Assembly: GCA_003245675.1 (NCBI GenBank)
Contig: QKCN01000084.1
Span: forward strand, 21,121 to 85,120
Reading direction: 5' to 3'
Source: Bacteriovoracaceae bacterium
Lineage (GTDB): Bacteria > Bdellovibrionota > Bacteriovoracia > Bacteriovoracales > Bacteriovoracaceae
Length of the DNA stretch: 64,000 nt
A program made the translations under genes and the position numbers. The notes beneath the pieces are model-generated. The model saw only the letters and a list, made by a program, of their open reading frames with translations. It did no database searches and was not told where the DNA came from. How positions within the stretch are numbered: the stretch's first letter is position 1; each line of letters begins with the position of its first letter. Below, one piece after another: positions 10,828 to 23,700 of this stretch.

Positions 10828-11298
10828 TTACCACTTAAGGTGAGCAAATGCTTTATTAGCTTCTGCCATTTTGTATGTATCTTCTCTCTTCTTAATTGCT
10901 CCGCCTCTATTATTAGCTGCATCGATGATTTCATCAGCAAGATTGCTAATCATAGAATGACCGTTACGCTCACGAGCATAATCTCTCAACCAACGAATGG
11001 CCAAAGATTGACGACGAGCAGGACGAACTTCAACTGGCACTTGATAAGTAGCACCACCAATACGACGAGATTTAACCTCTACCGCTGGTTTAATATTGCC
11101 AATTGCTTTACGGAATACTTTGATTCCTTCTTCGCCTGTCTTCTCTTGAACAAGATCCATTGCATCATAGAAAATCTTTTCTGCAACAGACTTCTTGCCT
11201 TGATACATAAGACAATTTACAAACTTAGTAACGAGAGTATCTCCATGAATAGGATCAGGTAATACTTCTCTAATTTCTGCTTTATGTTTTCTACTCAT
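10828..11298 (-). CDS. rpsG: 30S ribosomal protein S7
   Basis: [37 protein letters not shown]; str operon. Confidence 0.98.
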   Translation of the reverse strand: MSRKHKAEIREVLPDPIHGDTLVTKFVNCLMYQGKKSVAEKIFYDAMDLVQEKTGEEGIKVFRKAIGNIKPAVEVKSRRIGGATYQVPVEVRPARRQSLAIRWLRDYARERNGHSMISNLADEIIDAANNRGGAIKKREDTYKMAEANKAFAHLKW

Positions 11299-11313
11299 AA
11301 CTTACCCCACTAC

Positions 11314-11706
11314 CTATTTTTTAGGTCTCTTAGCACCGTACTTAGATCTTCCTCTTCTTCTCTTATCAACGCCAGTAGTGTCTAGAGCACCACGAACAGT
11401 GTGATAACGAACACCAGGAAGGTCTTTAACCCTTCCACCTCTGATCAACACGATAGAGTGTTCTTGAAGATTATGACCTTCACCACCGATATAAGAAATT
11501 ACTTCGTAACCACTGGTAAGTTTAACTTTGCATACTTTTCTCAAAGCAGAGTTAGGTTTCTTAGGTGTTGTAGTATATACACGTGTACAAACACCTCTTC
11601 TTTGAGGACATGCTACCAAGGCTGGGGCTTTGTTTTTGACAACTTTATCTTGACGCCCTTTCCGCACTAACTGATTAATTGTAGGCATTTGAACTCCTTC
11701 ATTCAC
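11314..11706 (-). CDS. rpsL: 30S ribosomal protein S12
   Basis: [15 protein letters not shown]...[18 protein letters not shown]; likely start 11688. Confidence 0.98.
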   Translation of the reverse strand: MNEGVQMPTINQLVRKGRQDKVVKNKAPALVACPQRRGVCTRVYTTTPKKPNSALRKVCKVKLTSGYEVISYIGGEGHNLQEHSIVLIRGGRVKDLPGVRYHTVRGALDTTGVDKRRRGRSKYGAKRPKK

Positions 11707-11786
11707 AAATCTACACTGGTTTCAAATTTTAGCTACCAGTGTTTAACACATGATTTCAACTTCCACAAGTACAAACAAAAAAATTT

Positions 11787-11814
11787 ATTGGCCCACACAG
11801 CACTGCGGGCCAAT
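11787..11814 (-). terminator. Probable rpoC terminator
   Basis: attggccc...gggccaat stem, followed on the minus strand by AAATTTTTTTGTTTG. Confidence 0.75.
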
Positions 11815-11822
11815 ACATAAAA

Positions 11823-14800
11823 TTAAAGACTTAACTCTATTCCACTGGTGTAGTCCTCGGCTGGCTCGTCGAGAACTTGAACCTGATAGTCACGATAACG
11901 TGCCAAACCGGTTCCTGCTGGAATAAGACGTCCCATAATCACATTTTCTTTAAGTCCGCGTAATACATCGCGCTTCCCTTCAACACAAGCCTGGGTAAGG
12001 ACTTTTGTTGTTTCTTGGAAAGACGCCGCAGAAATGAAAGAATCTGTACTCAAAGATGCTTTAGTAATACCAAGAAGAACTGGGCGAGTAGTGATAGGAC
12101 TTAGCCCATCTGATTCTAAACGATCATTTTCATCTCTTAGTACTGCTTTAGAAATTGAATCACCTGCAACACAAGTTGAATCACCTGGATCAACAACTTC
12201 TACTTTTTTAAGCATCTGACTAACAATTACCTCGATGTGCTTATCATCGATTTTCACACCTTGTAGACGATAAACCTCTTGGATCTCATCAACAAGATAA
12301 CGTGCTAGCTCTTTTTCTCCCAATACTCTTAGAATGTCATGTGGGTTTGGCGCACCATCCATAATCTGGTCTCCAACCCTCACGTAGTCACCTTCATTAA
12401 CGGTAACAAAACGTCCTTTGGGTACTGAAATTGTTACAGACTCTGAGCCGTCTTCTGGGCGGATGATCACTTTTCTTGACCCTCTCACCTCTGGACCAAA
12501 CTCAACAATACCTGCAACGTCTGCAATTTGAGCAGCATTGGATGGTTTCCTGGCTTCGAAAAGCTCTGCAACTCGAGGAAGACCACCGGTAATATCTTTA
12601 GTTTTTGTAGTTTCTCTTTGCACTTTAGCTAGAGCAAAACCAGCATCGACTTTATCGCCTTCGTTTACAGTAATGTTCGCATTAGCTGGAACACGATAAA
12701 CAGCAAGACGGCCAGATCCTGGGATCTTAAGAGGTTCACCATTTTCATCAACAATCACGATACGTGGTTGCATAGATGTACCATCTTTATTCTTCGCTTC
12801 AGTTACAACTTTGTGGAAGAGACCAGTTACAGCATCGGCTTGCTCAATAACGGTTTGTCCCACAATCAAATCTTCATATTTTACATAACCTGGAATCTCA
12901 GAAAGAACAGGAACAGAATAAGGATCCCATTCAATAATCTTATCCCCAACTTTTACTTCGTCACCTTCTTTAAAGAAGATTGTTGCGCCGTAAATTGCAG
13001 GATAACGATCTTTGATATCTCCGTTATCAGCAACGATTAAAACTTCGCCAATCTTGTTCATGATAATCCAAGAACCATCTTCACGTGTTGCCACTTTGAG
13101 GTTTTCGAATTTAACATGACCAGCAGTTTTAACCTCTGTCTTATTAACTTGAGCACCTGCAGTTGCAGTACCACCGATGTGGAAGGTTCTCATGGTCAAC
13201 TGTGTACCTGGCTCACCAATAGATTGAGCAGCGATAACACCGACAGTCTCACCAATGCTAACAAGATGCCCACGACCAAGGTCAGATCCGTAGCACATAG
13301 CGCAGAAGCCATATTTTTCTTCACAAGTGATTACTGAGCGGATTTTAATTTTGTCAAAACCTTCTTCTTTAATCACTGGAACATCAGAAGCGGAGAAAAC
13401 GTGATTACGCTTAAACACAACACGGCCATCACCAGAAACAAGATCATCACAAAGAACACGACCAATGATTCGTTCACCAACAAAGTCGATAATTTCACCA
13501 TTTTCAACGCGCGAAGTGATAACCATACCGTCTGCAGCGTCACAGTCATGTTGACGAATAATACCGTCTTGAGCCACGTCAACCAAACGACGAGTCAAGT
13601 ATCCAGAGTTTGCTGTTTTAAGAGCAGTATCGGCAAGACCTTTACGTGCACCGTGGGTAGAAGCAAAATACTGAAGCGCAGTCAAACCTTCTCTAAAGTT
13701 AGAAGTAATAGGCGTTTCAATAATTTCACCAGATGGCTTGGCCATCAAACCACGCATACCGGCTAATTGTCTGATTTGCACCACAGAACCACGGGCTCCG
13801 GAATCGGCCATCATAAAGATCGCATTAAATGAAGGTGCAACTTCAACATCGCCTTTATCATTTTTGAATTCAGTTTGAGACAAACTTTCAATCAAAACTT
13901 TAGAAAGACGCTCATTGGTTTGTGCCCAAACGTCGACGGTTTTGTTATAACGTTCGCCGTTAGTAATAGAACCTTCGTTATACTCGTTGGTAATTTGAGC
14001 GACTTCTTCATAAGCTTCATCCAAGATCGCTGCTTTTTCTTGAGGAATAACCATATCTTTGATGTTGATGGAGATCCCTGCTTTTGTTGCTTGCTCATAA
14101 CCCATTTTCATAACAGCATCGGCGAGCAATACAGTGTCTTTTTCAGAACCACGCTTATAGGCTTTATCAAAAAGTTTCGCTAATTCTTTCTTGTTCAAAA
14201 TCTTATTGATGTCTTCATACTTCAAGCTTCTAGGAACAATATCGTAAACGAAAGTTCTTCCCACAGAAGTATCAACCAAACGACCTTCAATACGAACCTT
14301 AATAGGGGCTTGAAGATGAAGGTTTCCGGTATGATAAGCAAATTGTGCTTCTTCCTTACTGGAGAATACTTTTCCATATCCACGAGCAAATGGACGAATA
14401 CGAGTCATGTAGTACATCCCTAACACAATGTCTTGGGAAGGCACGATGATCGGAGATCCATCTTTCGGAGAAAGGATATTGTTAGTAGACATCATCAAAC
14501 AGCGAGTTTCAACCTGTGCCTCGATAGAAAGAGGAACGTGAACGGCCATTTGGTCACCGTCGAAGTCCGCGTTGAACGCAGTACATACGAGAGGGTGCAA
14601 CTGAATAGCTTTACCTTCAATAAGAATTGGTTCAAAAGCCTGAATACCAAGACGGTGAAGAGTTGGAGCACGGTTAAGCATAACTGGATGCTCTTGTACC
14701 ACTTCTTCTAAAATATCCCAAACTTCTTGTCTTTGCTGATCAACCATACGCTTAGCAATTTTAATGGTTGTACAGTGACCACGGTCAATTAGCTTGTTGT

Positions 14801-15950
14801 AGATAAAAGGTTTGAACAATTCAAGTGCCATATGTTTAGGCAAACCACATTGGTGCAAACGAAGATTTGGACCAACCACGATCACAGAACGACCAGAGTA
14901 GTCAACACGTTTACCCAAAAGGTTTTGACGGAAACGACCTTGCTTACCACGAAGCATATCAGAAAGAGATCTCAAAGGACGCTTATTGGCACCAGTGAAC
15001 ACTTTCCCACGACGACCATTATCAAAAAGAGCATCTACAGATTCTTGTAGCATTCTTTTTTCGTTGCGAACGATAATTTCAGGCGCATTCAACTCGATCA
15101 ATCTTTTCAAACGATTATTACGGTTGATTACACGACGATAAAGATCATTCAAGTCAGAAGTTGCAAAACGTCCTGCCTCCAGAGGAACCAATGGACGAAG
15201 ATCTGGTGGCAATACTGGAATAACATCCAGCATGAACCATTCAGGTCTATTAGTTGACTTCATCATTGATTCGACAACTTTCAAACGCTTGATGAGTTTT
15301 GCTCGGGCCAAATCTGTTGTTGCAACAGAAAGTGCACGACGCAATTCACGATTAAGGATATCAATGTCCATTTTGCTAAGAAGTTCTTTAACAACTTCTC
15401 CACCAATACCAGCTTTAAAGTTGATTTTAGCACTCTTTAGCTCTGCAAATTTTTGCTCAGAAAGGATTGTTCCAACTTCTAAGTCTTCAGTAATTCCTTC
15501 ACCAACTTCTGTAACAATATACGCTTCGTTGTAAAGAATACGCTCAAGATCTTTTAGAGTCAGATCAAGCAATGCACCAATACGAGAAGGAAGTGAACGC
15601 AAAAACCAGATATGTGCAACAGGTGTTGCAAGTTCAATATGACCACAACGCTCACGACGAACTTTAGAAAGAGTAACCTCAACGCCGCATTTTTCGCACA
15701 CGACACCACGGTGTTTCATTCTTTTATATTTACCGCAAATGCACTCATAATCTTTGATTGGCCCAAAGATTTTTGCGCAAAAGAGACCGTCTCTTTCAGG
15801 CTTAAAGGTACGGTAATTGATTGTCTCAGGCTTTTTCACCTCTCCAAATGACCATTCGCGAATGGTGTCTGGAGAAGCCATTTTTATAGAAATGGCTTCG
15901 AGACTTACAGGATCTTTTGGTTTGTCAAAAAAGTTTAATAAATCCTTCAT
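11823..15950 (-). CDS. rpoC: DNA-directed RNA polymerase subunit beta'
   Basis: [16 protein letters not shown] catalytic motif, full length. Confidence 0.99.
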   Translation of the reverse strand: MKDLLNFFDKPKDPVSLEAISIKMASPDTIREWSFGEVKKPETINYRTFKPERDGLFCAKIFGPIKDYECICGKYKRMKHRGVVCEKCGVEVTLSKVRRERCGHIELATPVAHIWFLRSLPSRIGALLDLTLKDLERILYNEAYIVTEVGEGITEDLEVGTILSEQKFAELKSAKINFKAGIGGEVVKELLSKMDIDILNRELRRALSVATTDLARAKLIKRLKVVESMMKSTNRPEWFMLDVIPVLPPDLRPLVPLEAGRFATSDLNDLYRRVINRNNRLKRLIELNAPEIIVRNEKRMLQESVDALFDNGRRGKVFTGANKRPLRSLSDMLRGKQGRFRQNLLGKRVDYSGRSVIVVGPNLRLHQCGLPKHMALELFKPFIYNKLIDRGHCTTIKIAKRMVDQQRQEVWDILEEVVQEHPVMLNRAPTLHRLGIQAFEPILIEGKAIQLHPLVCTAFNADFDGDQMAVHVPLSIEAQVETRCLMMSTNNILSPKDGSPIIVPSQDIVLGMYYMTRIRPFARGYGKVFSSKEEAQFAYHTGNLHLQAPIKVRIEGRLVDTSVGRTFVYDIVPRSLKYEDINKILNKKELAKLFDKAYKRGSEKDTVLLADAVMKMGYEQATKAGISINIKDMVIPQEKAAILDEAYEEVAQITNEYNEGSITNGERYNKTVDVWAQTNERLSKVLIESLSQTEFKNDKGDVEVAPSFNAIFMMADSGARGSVVQIRQLAGMRGLMAKPSGEIIETPITSNFREGLTALQYFASTHGARKGLADTALKTANSGYLTRRLVDVAQDGIIRQHDCDAADGMVITSRVENGEIIDFVGERIIGRVLCDDLVSGDGRVVFKRNHVFSASDVPVIKEEGFDKIKIRSVITCEEKYGFCAMCYGSDLGRGHLVSIGETVGVIAAQSIGEPGTQLTMRTFHIGGTATAGAQVNKTEVKTAGHVKFENLKVATREDGSWIIMNKIGEVLIVADNGDIKDRYPAIYGATIFFKEGDEVKVGDKIIEWDPYSVPVLSEIPGYVKYEDLIVGQTVIEQADAVTGLFHKVVTEAKNKDGTSMQPRIVIVDENGEPLKIPGSGRLAVYRVPANANITVNEGDKVDAGFALAKVQRETTKTKDITGGLPRVAELFEARKPSNAAQIADVAGIVEFGPEVRGSRKVIIRPEDGSESVTISVPKGRFVTVNEGDYVRVGDQIMDGAPNPHDILRVLGEKELARYLVDEIQEVYRLQGVKIDDKHIEVIVSQMLKKVEVVDPGDSTCVAGDSISKAVLRDENDRLESDGLSPITTRPVLLGITKASLSTDSFISAASFQETTKVLTQACVEGKRDVLRGLKENVIMGRLIPAGTGLARYRDYQVQVLDEPAEDYTSGIELSL

Positions 15951-15989
15951 TGAGCTACGCCCCTTTTATTTTATTAAAGCAAAAAGCTA

Positions 15990-18900
15990 TTACATAATCT
16001 CAGTTGCAGGTTCTTCTAGCTTCATATCCAAAGCAAGAGCCTGTAACTCTTTCACCAATACGTTAAAAGATTCAGGAAGACCTGGTTCTAAAGTCATCTC
16101 ACCTTTAACAATTGATTCATACATTCTTGTTCTACCAACCACATCGTCAGATTTCACAGTCAAGAATTCTTGTAATGTGTAAGCAGCTCCATATGCTTCA
16201 AGGGCCCAAACTTCCATTTCCCCAAGTCTTTGACCACCAAACTGAGCTTTACCACCAAGTGGCTGCTGAGTAACAAGTGAGTAAGGACCTGTCGAACGGG
16301 CATGTATTTTTTCATCAACAATGTGATGAAGTTTAAGAATGTACATAGATCCCACAGTAACTTCTTCAGAGAAGGCATCACCAGTAATCCCGTTGAAAAG
16401 TGTTGTCTTTCCACTTGGATCAAGATCCGCAAGTTCAAGCATCTCTTCAATGTCTTTCTCTGATGCACCATCGAAAGCAGGAGTTGAGAAACGCACACCC
16501 GTTTTCAAGGTGGAAGCGTATTCAAGAACTTCTACATCGGATGCGGATTTAAGCCACTCGTCCATTTCTTTCAATTTATAAATTCTAGAAATGACATCAC
16601 GTACTTCTTTAACTGGATAGTTTTGCTGGATCATGTACTCGAATTTTTTTCCAAGACCACGTCCTGCCCAACCAAGATGCAACTCAAGAAGTTGACCAAT
16701 ATTCATACGGGAAGGAACGCCTAGTGGATTCAAAACGATATCAACAGGTGTTCCATCAGCAAGATATGGCATATCTTCGGTAGGAAGAACTCGAGAGATA
16801 ACCCCTTTATTACCGTGACGACCAGCGATTTTATCACCGGGCTGCATTTTTCTCTTAATCGCGACGTAAACAACAACTTTCTTGATTACACCAGGAAGGA
16901 GTTCATCACCTTTGTGAAGCTTAGCAATTTCATCATTAGCTTTAGCCTTCACTTTATTAATGCGCGCACGGACGTCAGCAAAGTATTCACTAACCTTTTC
17001 TTCCAAATCTGCTTTCACAGGAAGATATCCGATAAGATCAAAAGGAATTCTATCCAATACTTCACGAGTAATCTCTGTGCCTTTGGCAAGAAGTTCAGCT
17101 GAACCATCTTCTGAAACAAGAGCTTCGTTGATCTTTGCTCCACCAAGAATTTCTGCAATTCTCATTAGGGCAGAGTTTTTAATCGCTTTGATTTCAATTG
17201 ATTCATCACGACGAACAAGCTTAGTTTCTTTCTCAATAATTGCCTTGGAACGGGCATCAAGTTCAACGCCTTCACGAGTAAACACGTGAGCATCAATAAC
17301 TGTTCCATGAACGTGAGAAGTTGCACGCAAAGATGTATCTTTAACATCGCCAGCCTTATCACCGAAGATCGCTTTCAAAAGTTTTTCTTCTGGAGACAAT
17401 TGAGTTTCACCCTTTGGAGTAATCTTACCAACAAGAATATCTCCAGGCTGAATAATTGCGCCTACGCGAATAATCCCTGCTTCATCAAGATCAGAAAGAG
17501 CTTCTTCACTTACGTTTGGAATATCACGAGTAATTTCTTCTTTACCAAGTTTTGTATCACGAGCTTCTACTTCAAATGATTCAATATGAACTGAAGTAAA
17601 CACGTCTTGATGAAGAAGGTTTTCATTAATCAAAACAGAGTCTTCGTAGTTGTAACCGGCCCAAGGCATGAAAGCCACCAAGCAGTTTTGCCCAAGAGCA
17701 ATATCACCACGATCTGTTCCTGGACCGTCAGCAATAACTTCGCCAGCACGAACAAGGTCACCCTCTTTAACAAGAGCTCTTTGGTTGTTACAAGTATTCT
17801 GGTTAGTTCTTTGATATTTAGTTAACTTGTAAATATCAACACCTGTTTCAGAATCAGTAACTTTATTTTTTTGAATAACAATACGACTAGAGTCTACAAA
17901 GATAACCTTTCCATCATGAGCAGCAAACAAAGATGCCCCAGAGTCACGTGCAACCTTGCGCTCAACACCTGTTCCAACAAGTGGCGCATCGGTGCGCACA
18001 ACTGGCACAGCTTGTCTCATCATGTTAGACCCCATCAACGCACGGTTGGCGTCATCATGGGCCAAGAAAGGAATCAAACTCGTCGCAACTGAAATCATTT
18101 GAGATGGAGAAACGTCCATCAAGCTGACTTCTTCAGGACTAGTCAAAGCTAGTTCACCTTCTTTACGAACGGCAATAAGTTCGCCTTCAAGCTGCTCACC
18201 TTGAATATTTTCTTTGTCCGCTTGCGCGATAATTTTCCCTTCTTCTTCAAAAGCTGAAAAATAGCGAATATCTTTAGTGATCTTTCCGCCTTCAACCATG
18301 CGGTATGGACTTTCAATAAATCCATACTCTGAAACCTTGGCATAGCTTGCCAAAGAGGTGATCAAACCAATGTTTGGTCCTTCAGGAGTTTCCACAGGGC
18401 ACATTCTTCCGTAGTGAGTTCTATGAACGTCGCGAACTTCAAAGCCCGCTCTTTCACGAGTCAAACCACCGGGACCAAGTGCAGAAAGACGACGTTTATG
18501 CGTTACCTCAGAAAGAGGATTCGTTTGGTCCATAAACTGAGACAACTGAGAAGAGCCAAAGAATTCTTTTACAGCTGCTGCCACTGGTTTTTGATTAACC
18601 AAATCATGAGGCATCATTGTGTCGAGTTCTTGGATAGACATTTTTTCACGAATTGCGCGCTCCATACGAACAAGGCCTACGCGAAATTGATTTTCTAACA
18701 ACTCGCCCACAGCACGCACACGACGATTACCTAAGTGGTCAATATCATCAACGGCACCTTTTCCATTATTCAGATTTACCAAATAACGAGCGGTCATAAG
18801 AATGTCTTCGTTTTTCAACGTTGTTTCTTCCACAGGGATTTCTAAACCAAACTTATAATTGATCTTCATACGACCAACCTTAGAAAGGTCGTAACGAACA

Positions 18901-20111
18901 GGATCAAAGAATAAGCTATCAAACAGAGCCTGCGCAGTTTCAATTGCTGGTGGCTCTCCAGGTCTTAATCTTTCGAAAATCTTAATGAGAGCTTCTTCTG
19001 TTGAATTAATTTTATCCAACAACAAAGTATCTCTAACCTGACTACCAAAGTTCACATTATCAATGTAAAGAACTTTTACAGACTTAATTCCCAAACCAAT
19101 AAGCTCTTGAATTTTAGGCTCGCTAAGAGCTTCGTTGGCCATGGCAATAACTTCACCAGTATTTTCATCATAGATGTCTTCAGCAAAAGCTTTGCCAACA
19201 ACTTCATCCAATTCCATGGCAAGTTTTGTAACTCCCGCTTTTTCCAATTTGCGAATAGAACCAGCAGTGATTTTCTTGCCTTTTTTAACGAGAATTTCAC
19301 CATCTTTAGGATTAACAATATCCTCATTGGCACGCGAACCTTGCAATAAAGAAAAGTCCACTTCTCTTTGGAAAACACCATTTTTCTCAAAATGAATAAT
19401 TTCCGTTTCATAAAAATATTTTAGAATGTCTGTCGTCGACATACCGAGAGCCTTCAAAATTACAGTTGCATGTAACTTTCTCTTGCGATCGATGCGCGCA
19501 TACAAAACATTTTTGTGATCAAATTCAAAATCCAACCAAGATCCACGGTGTGGAATAATACGGGCAGAAAAAAGGATTTTCCCACTCACGTGTTTTTTCC
19601 CACTGTCGTGTTCAAAAATAATACCTGGCGAACGATGAAGCTGAGAAACAATAACCCTCTCTGTCCCATTATAGATAAAGGAACCAACAGGTGTCATAAG
19701 AGGAATGTTACCCAAATAAACTTCTTGTTCTTTAATGGAAGAAACTGTTCTCTGCTCTTCACCTTCATCATCATTTGTTACTTCGTAAAAAATGAGACGA
19801 ACAGTCACCTTCAGAGGAGCCTCATAAGAAATTCCTCTTTGACGACATTCTTTAATTGAATATGCAGGCTCCTCAAGGGCATAGCTTACAAATTCTAAAG
19901 AAACAGTTCTGTCAAAATTGTAGATAGGGAATACAGAGTTAAAAACAGCCTGCAAACCTTCATTTTTTCTTCTTGCAGGAGCAATATCTCTTTGCAAAAA
20001 ATCAGCATAGGAACTTACTTGTAGATCCATCAAGCTGGGAGGGGATAAAACGACGTCAGATTGTGAAAAGTTCTTTCGAAACCATTCGTTGGGGGCAAAA
20101 GGTTTTGTCAT
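15990..20111 (-). CDS. rpoB: DNA-directed RNA polymerase subunit beta
   Basis: [45 protein letters not shown]. Confidence 0.99.
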   Translation of the reverse strand: MTKPFAPNEWFRKNFSQSDVVLSPPSLMDLQVSSYADFLQRDIAPARRKNEGLQAVFNSVFPIYNFDRTVSLEFVSYALEEPAYSIKECRQRGISYEAPLKVTVRLIFYEVTNDDEGEEQRTVSSIKEQEVYLGNIPLMTPVGSFIYNGTERVIVSQLHRSPGIIFEHDSGKKHVSGKILFSARIIPHRGSWLDFEFDHKNVLYARIDRKRKLHATVILKALGMSTTDILKYFYETEIIHFEKNGVFQREVDFSLLQGSRANEDIVNPKDGEILVKKGKKITAGSIRKLEKAGVTKLAMELDEVVGKAFAEDIYDENTGEVIAMANEALSEPKIQELIGLGIKSVKVLYIDNVNFGSQVRDTLLLDKINSTEEALIKIFERLRPGEPPAIETAQALFDSLFFDPVRYDLSKVGRMKINYKFGLEIPVEETTLKNEDILMTARYLVNLNNGKGAVDDIDHLGNRRVRAVGELLENQFRVGLVRMERAIREKMSIQELDTMMPHDLVNQKPVAAAVKEFFGSSQLSQFMDQTNPLSEVTHKRRLSALGPGGLTRERAGFEVRDVHRTHYGRMCPVETPEGPNIGLITSLASYAKVSEYGFIESPYRMVEGGKITKDIRYFSAFEEEGKIIAQADKENIQGEQLEGELIAVRKEGELALTSPEEVSLMDVSPSQMISVATSLIPFLAHDDANRALMGSNMMRQAVPVVRTDAPLVGTGVERKVARDSGASLFAAHDGKVIFVDSSRIVIQKNKVTDSETGVDIYKLTKYQRTNQNTCNNQRALVKEGDLVRAGEVIADGPGTDRGDIALGQNCLVAFMPWAGYNYEDSVLINENLLHQDVFTSVHIESFEVEARDTKLGKEEITRDIPNVSEEALSDLDEAGIIRVGAIIQPGDILVGKITPKGETQLSPEEKLLKAIFGDKAGDVKDTSLRATSHVHGTVIDAHVFTREGVELDARSKAIIEKETKLVRRDESIEIKAIKNSALMRIAEILGGAKINEALVSEDGSAELLAKGTEITREVLDRIPFDLIGYLPVKADLEEKVSEYFADVRARINKVKAKANDEIAKLHKGDELLPGVIKKVVVYVAIKRKMQPGDKIAGRHGNKGVISRVLPTEDMPYLADGTPVDIVLNPLGVPSRMNIGQLLELHLGWAGRGLGKKFEYMIQQNYPVKEVRDVISRIYKLKEMDEWLKSASDVEVLEYASTLKTGVRFSTPAFDGASEKDIEEMLELADLDPSGKTTLFNGITGDAFSEEVTVGSMYILKLHHIVDEKIHARSTGPYSLVTQQPLGGKAQFGGQRLGEMEVWALEAYGAAYTLQEFLTVKSDDVVGRTRMYESIVKGEMTLEPGLPESFNVLVKELQALALDMKLEEPATEIM

Positions 20112-20145
20112 TGGATGACTCCTATTGTGTCTTCAAGACAAACAA

Positions 20146-20177
20146 AAGCGGGGAACATGCAGAGCATGTTCCCGCTT
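20146..20177 (-). promoter_or_regulatory. Hairpin (partial terminator/attenuator candidate) between rplL and rpoB
   Basis: aagcggggaacatgc-aga-gcatgttcccgctt, 14-bp stem with one bulged G; minus strand continues TTGTTTGTC. Confidence 0.65.
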
Positions 20178-20198
20178 ACTAATTCATAGTCAAAAAAA

Positions 20199-20567
20199 TT
20201 ACTTAAGTTCGACTTTAGCGCCAGCAGCTTCAAGTTTTTTCTTGATTTCTTCTGCTTCTTCTTTAGATGCGCCTTCTTTAACAGTCTTAGGAGCACCTTC
20301 AACAAGATCTTTTGCTTCTTTAAGACCAAGACCTGTGATTCCACGAATTTCTTTAATAACGTTAATTTTCTTGTCACCAGCGTTGGCAAGAACAACGTCA
20401 AATTCAGTTTTTTCTTCAACTGCAGCAGCTGCAACACCAGCGCCAGCAACAGCAACAGGAGCGGCAGAAACGCCAAATTTTTCTTCTAGTTCTTTTACCA
20501 AGTTAGCAAGATCAAGAACTGTCATGCTAGATACGTGCTCAATAAGTTGTTCATTTGTAATGCTCAT
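20199..20567 (-). CDS. rplL: 50S ribosomal protein L7/L12
   Basis: [43 protein letters not shown]. Confidence 0.98.
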   Translation of the reverse strand: MSITNEQLIEHVSSMTVLDLANLVKELEEKFGVSAAPVAVAGAGVAAAAVEEKTEFDVVLANAGDKKINVIKEIRGITGLGLKEAKDLVEGAPKTVKEGASKEEAEEIKKKLEAAGAKVELK

Positions 20568-20607
20568 TTTATTCTCCTTAAATTTTTTAAATTAAATCAC
20601 GCCGCAA

Positions 20608-21141
20608 TTATTCCGCAGTTGCAGCTTCTGCAGGTGCTGCCGCTCCACCTTCTTCCATCTTTCTCTTGATAGCATCCATTGTGCGTACAAACGCAGACAC
20701 TGGAGCATTGAAAGTTGCAAGCAAAGTAGCAAGCATTTGGTCTCTGGATGGAAGCTTAGCCAAAGCTTCAACATCGGCTTTACTCAACATTTGAGTGTCT
20801 AGCAGACCTTTCCCCAATTTAACTTGTTCAAACTCTTTACCGGCATCGTAAAGAGCCTTTGCTACAGCTGGTGCATCTTTAAATGCAAAAGCAACAGCAT
20901 TGGTGCCTTTCAACCCTGACAAAATCTCTTCGCACTTTGTTCCCGCAGCAGCTTTTCCGAAAAGACTATTTCTTGTAATAACAATAGTCCCATCAGCATC
21001 ACGTACATTTTTACGTAATGCAACTGCATCATTTGATTTCAAGCCAATCAAATTGGTGATGAACACAGCTTGCGATTTTTCGATTTTGTCACGAAGGTCT
21101 TGGACAACCTTTTCCTTCTGACTTCTCGTTAACATTCGCAT
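20608..21141 (-). CDS. rplJ: 50S ribosomal protein L10 (likely start 21135, MLTRSQKEK)
   Basis: Sequence and position; AGGAGG lies 7 nt upstream of the ATG at 21135. Confidence 0.95.
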   Translation of the reverse strand: MRMLTRSQKEKVVQDLRDKIEKSQAVFITNLIGLKSNDAVALRKNVRDADGTIVITRNSLFGKAAAGTKCEEILSGLKGTNAVAFAFKDAPAVAKALYDAGKEFEQVKLGKGLLDTQMLSKADVEALAKLPSRDQMLATLLATFNAPVSAFVRTMDAIKRKMEEGGAAAPAEAATAE

Positions 21142-21142
21142 A

Positions 21143-21165
21143 CCTCCTATACAAAACTGAGGAGG
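21143..21165 (-). promoter_or_regulatory. rplJ leader hairpin pairing with the Shine-Dalgarno
   Basis: Minus strand CCTCCT-cagttttgtat-AGGAGG; the AGGAGG is the rplJ ribosome-binding site. Confidence 0.5.
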
Positions 21166-21229
21166 GGGATTTGGGCAGGACTTATTTGAATGCCGACCTT
21201 CTTCAACCCCATCACTTCAATATAACAAA

Positions 21230-21943
21230 TTAGACATTTCCTACAGAAATGGCTTCAACAGTGTCTAAAGCAATACCTGGACTCATAGTCGCACTAAGTG
21301 TTAAAGAGCGAATATAAGCACCTTTCGATGTTGAAGGCTTTGCTTTAATAATTGCCCCAACGATTGCTTTATAGTTTTCTTTCAATTGTTCAACAGTGAA
21401 TGATTTTTTTCCGATAGGAACATGTACAATCCCTTTCTTATCAGAACGGTACTCAACCTTACCAGATTTTTGTTCAGCCACAGCTTTTCCAATTTCAGTA
21501 GTCACTGTTCCAAGCTTTGGATTAGGCATCAAACCACGTGGTCCAAGAATACGGCCAATACGACCGATTTTTCCCATCATCTCTGGACTTGCGATAACTC
21601 TATCGAAATCCATGAATCCACCTTGGATCTTAACGATCAAATCGTCAGAACCAACTAAGTCTGCGCCAGCCTTTTCAGCTTCTGCAATTTTTTCTCCAGA
21701 AGTAATAACTGCAACACGCACAGTTTTCCCTGTACCTGCAGGCATAACCAATGCACCACGAATCATTTGATCTGCATGACGTGGATCAATTCCAAGTCTG
21801 AAAGCAAGATCGACAGTTTCGTCAAATTTTGCAAAAGCAACTTCTGGTAACAGTTTCAAAGCTTCGTCAATTGAATGCAATTTATTGGCTTCAATCTTCT
21901 TAACGGCTTCTAAGTATTTTGGTGATCTTTTTCTTTTTGCCAT
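21230..21943 (-). CDS. rplA: 50S ribosomal protein L1
   Basis: GPRGLMPNPKLGTVT motif; synteny. Confidence 0.98.
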   Translation of the reverse strand: MAKRKRSPKYLEAVKKIEANKLHSIDEALKLLPEVAFAKFDETVDLAFRLGIDPRHADQMIRGALVMPAGTGKTVRVAVITSGEKIAEAEKAGADLVGSDDLIVKIQGGFMDFDRVIASPEMMGKIGRIGRILGPRGLMPNPKLGTVTTEIGKAVAEQKSGKVEYRSDKKGIVHVPIGKKSFTVEQLKENYKAIVGAIIKAKPSTSKGAYIRSLTLSATMSPGIALDTVEAISVGNV

Positions 21944-21990
21944 AATAACCTTCCTTTCGGTTCAAACGGTCCTTTTCAGGGCCTCCCGTA

Positions 21991-22419
21991 TTATTTGTAA
22001 TCCAATTTAAGGCCCATAGAGCGGGCAGATCCCTCAATTGTTCTCATTCTTGCTTCATCAGTAGCTGCTGTAAGGTCAGGCTTTTTGAGTTCTGCAATTT
22101 CTTGAACAACTTTTTGTCCAACCTGACCAGCACTTTCAAGACCAGGTTTTTTAGAACCTGATTTAAGCTTAAGCTTGTCCTTGAGAAGGTAGCTTGCAGG
22201 TGGGGTTTTGGTTACAAATGTAAAGGAACGATCAGAATACACTGTGATGATTGTTGGAAACAATGTTCCAGCATCTTTTTGTGTTTTTGCGTTGAACGCT
22301 TTACAAAATTCCATGATGTTTACACCACGCTGACCAAGAGCAGGTCCAATTGGAGGAGAAGGGTTAGCCTTCGCACCAGCAATTGTCAGCTTGATAAAAC
22401 CAACGATTTTCTTTGCCAT
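21991..22419 (-). CDS. rplK: 50S ribosomal protein L11
   Basis: [37 protein letters not shown]. Confidence 0.98.
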   Translation of the reverse strand: MAKKIVGFIKLTIAGAKANPSPPIGPALGQRGVNIMEFCKAFNAKTQKDAGTLFPTIITVYSDRSFTFVTKTPPASYLLKDKLKLKSGSKKPGLESAGQVGQKVVQEIAELKKPDLTAATDEARMRTIEGSARSMGLKLDYK

Positions 22420-22490
22420 AAAAAACTCCTTTCGGTTCTTACGACTTCACAATATGAAGTCTCCCGTTTCACTTTATATAAGCTATTTTA

Positions 22491-23129
22491 CTAGCTAACT
22501 TTTTCAACTTGAGAAGCATCCAACTCCACAGGGGTAGGACGGCCAAAAATAGAAACCTGAACTTTCAGTTTTCCTTTATCTCCCACTTGCTCAACTACAC
22601 CAACAAAAGAAGTGAAAGGCCCTTCTGTAACCTTAACAGAATCACCTTCAGAGAATGCATGCAGAGATGCTGTCCTCTTGAAACCTTCTGCCGCTTGGTT
22701 GGTCATAAACGCTGCCTCTTCATCAGAGATAGGAGTAGGCATTCCGCGCTCTCCACCAATAAAGCCAGTGATTTTATCTGTGTTTTGAACAAGGTGCCAT
22801 GTTCTTTCATTCATGATCATCTTAATCAAAACGTATCCTGGAAAAAATTTCTTTTTAATATTTCTCTTTTTCCCATTCACTGTTGTTTGCACTTGCTCTT
22901 CTGGAATAAAAATTTCAGCAAAGCTTTCGGCCATTTTGTGATTAACAATTCTCTCTTTAAGAGTTTTTGTTACTCTGTGTTCAAAGCCGCTCAAGACGTG
23001 TGCAACATACCATTTAAAATCAGGTGTATCGCCCTTTGCTAAAACGCGATCCTCTGCTGCAACTTCTCCAACAGTTGTTTCTACATTAGTTTCTTCATTA
23101 TTAGTTTCTTCAATCGTCATAATATTCAC
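22491..23129 (-). CDS. nusG: Transcription termination/antitermination protein NusG with acidic N-terminal extension
   Basis: KWYVAHVLSGFEHRV...FFPGYVLIKM...KVTEGPFTSFVGVVEQV. Confidence 0.97.
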   Translation of the reverse strand: MNIMTIEETNNEETNVETTVGEVAAEDRVLAKGDTPDFKWYVAHVLSGFEHRVTKTLKERIVNHKMAESFAEIFIPEEQVQTTVNGKKRNIKKKFFPGYVLIKMIMNERTWHLVQNTDKITGFIGGERGMPTPISDEEAAFMTNQAAEGFKRTASLHAFSEGDSVKVTEGPFTSFVGVVEQVGDKGKLKVQVSIFGRPTPVELDASQVEKVS

Positions 23130-23137
23130 CCTAATGA

Positions 23138-23524
23138 TTAGTTAAGAAGACCCAACAACTTATTCGCGACAAAGTCAAAAAGACCTAAAACAAAACCAGC
23201 AATTGTTACACCAATAATGACGCCAACAGTATGCTTCGCTGTTAGAGCGCGTTCTGGCCAAACGACTTTAACAAGTTCGCCATATACTTCTCGCAAATAG
23301 TCTGCAGATTTTTTATAACGAGTAGCCACTAGGAAAGTTGTTAAACCAACTGCAATGGCAATTCCTTGCGCAAAAAAACGAAAGTGAGAAATTTTAGATT
23401 CTAATTCAAACCACTCCGCGAGTTGTTGAACAAAACTTAAAATTACATACCCAACGAGAATGGCCAAAATGGCCACAGCTGTATTAATCCACTTTTTTCC
23501 CTCGTGGTGAGTGGTGCTAGTCAT
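23138..23524 (-). CDS. secE: Preprotein translocase subunit SecE
   Basis: Position upstream of nusG; REVYGELVKVVWPERALTAKHTVGVIIGVTIAGFVLGLFDF. Confidence 0.95.
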   Translation of the reverse strand: MTSTTHHEGKKWINTAVAILAILVGYVILSFVQQLAEWFELESKISHFRFFAQGIAIAVGLTTFLVATRYKKSADYLREVYGELVKVVWPERALTAKHTVGVIIGVTIAGFVLGLFDFVANKLLGLLN

Positions 23525-23700
23525 AAAAAACTCCTAAATTAATCGTCAAGTTACTGAGTTATGCAAGAATTTGTCCATTTTGTCTAGGGGGGAATAAAAA
23601 AATCATGGAATTTTTTTATTTACTAATCACCCTCTCTTATAGAAGCTTTTATAACAATTACTTAGACAATAACAAAATAAATTTTACTGAGGGTGTTTCC

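Noticed and set aside
20108-20476. Leu-rich 122-aa minus-strand ORF
   Set aside because: Alternative-frame shadow of rplL running over the rplL-rpoB hairpin.
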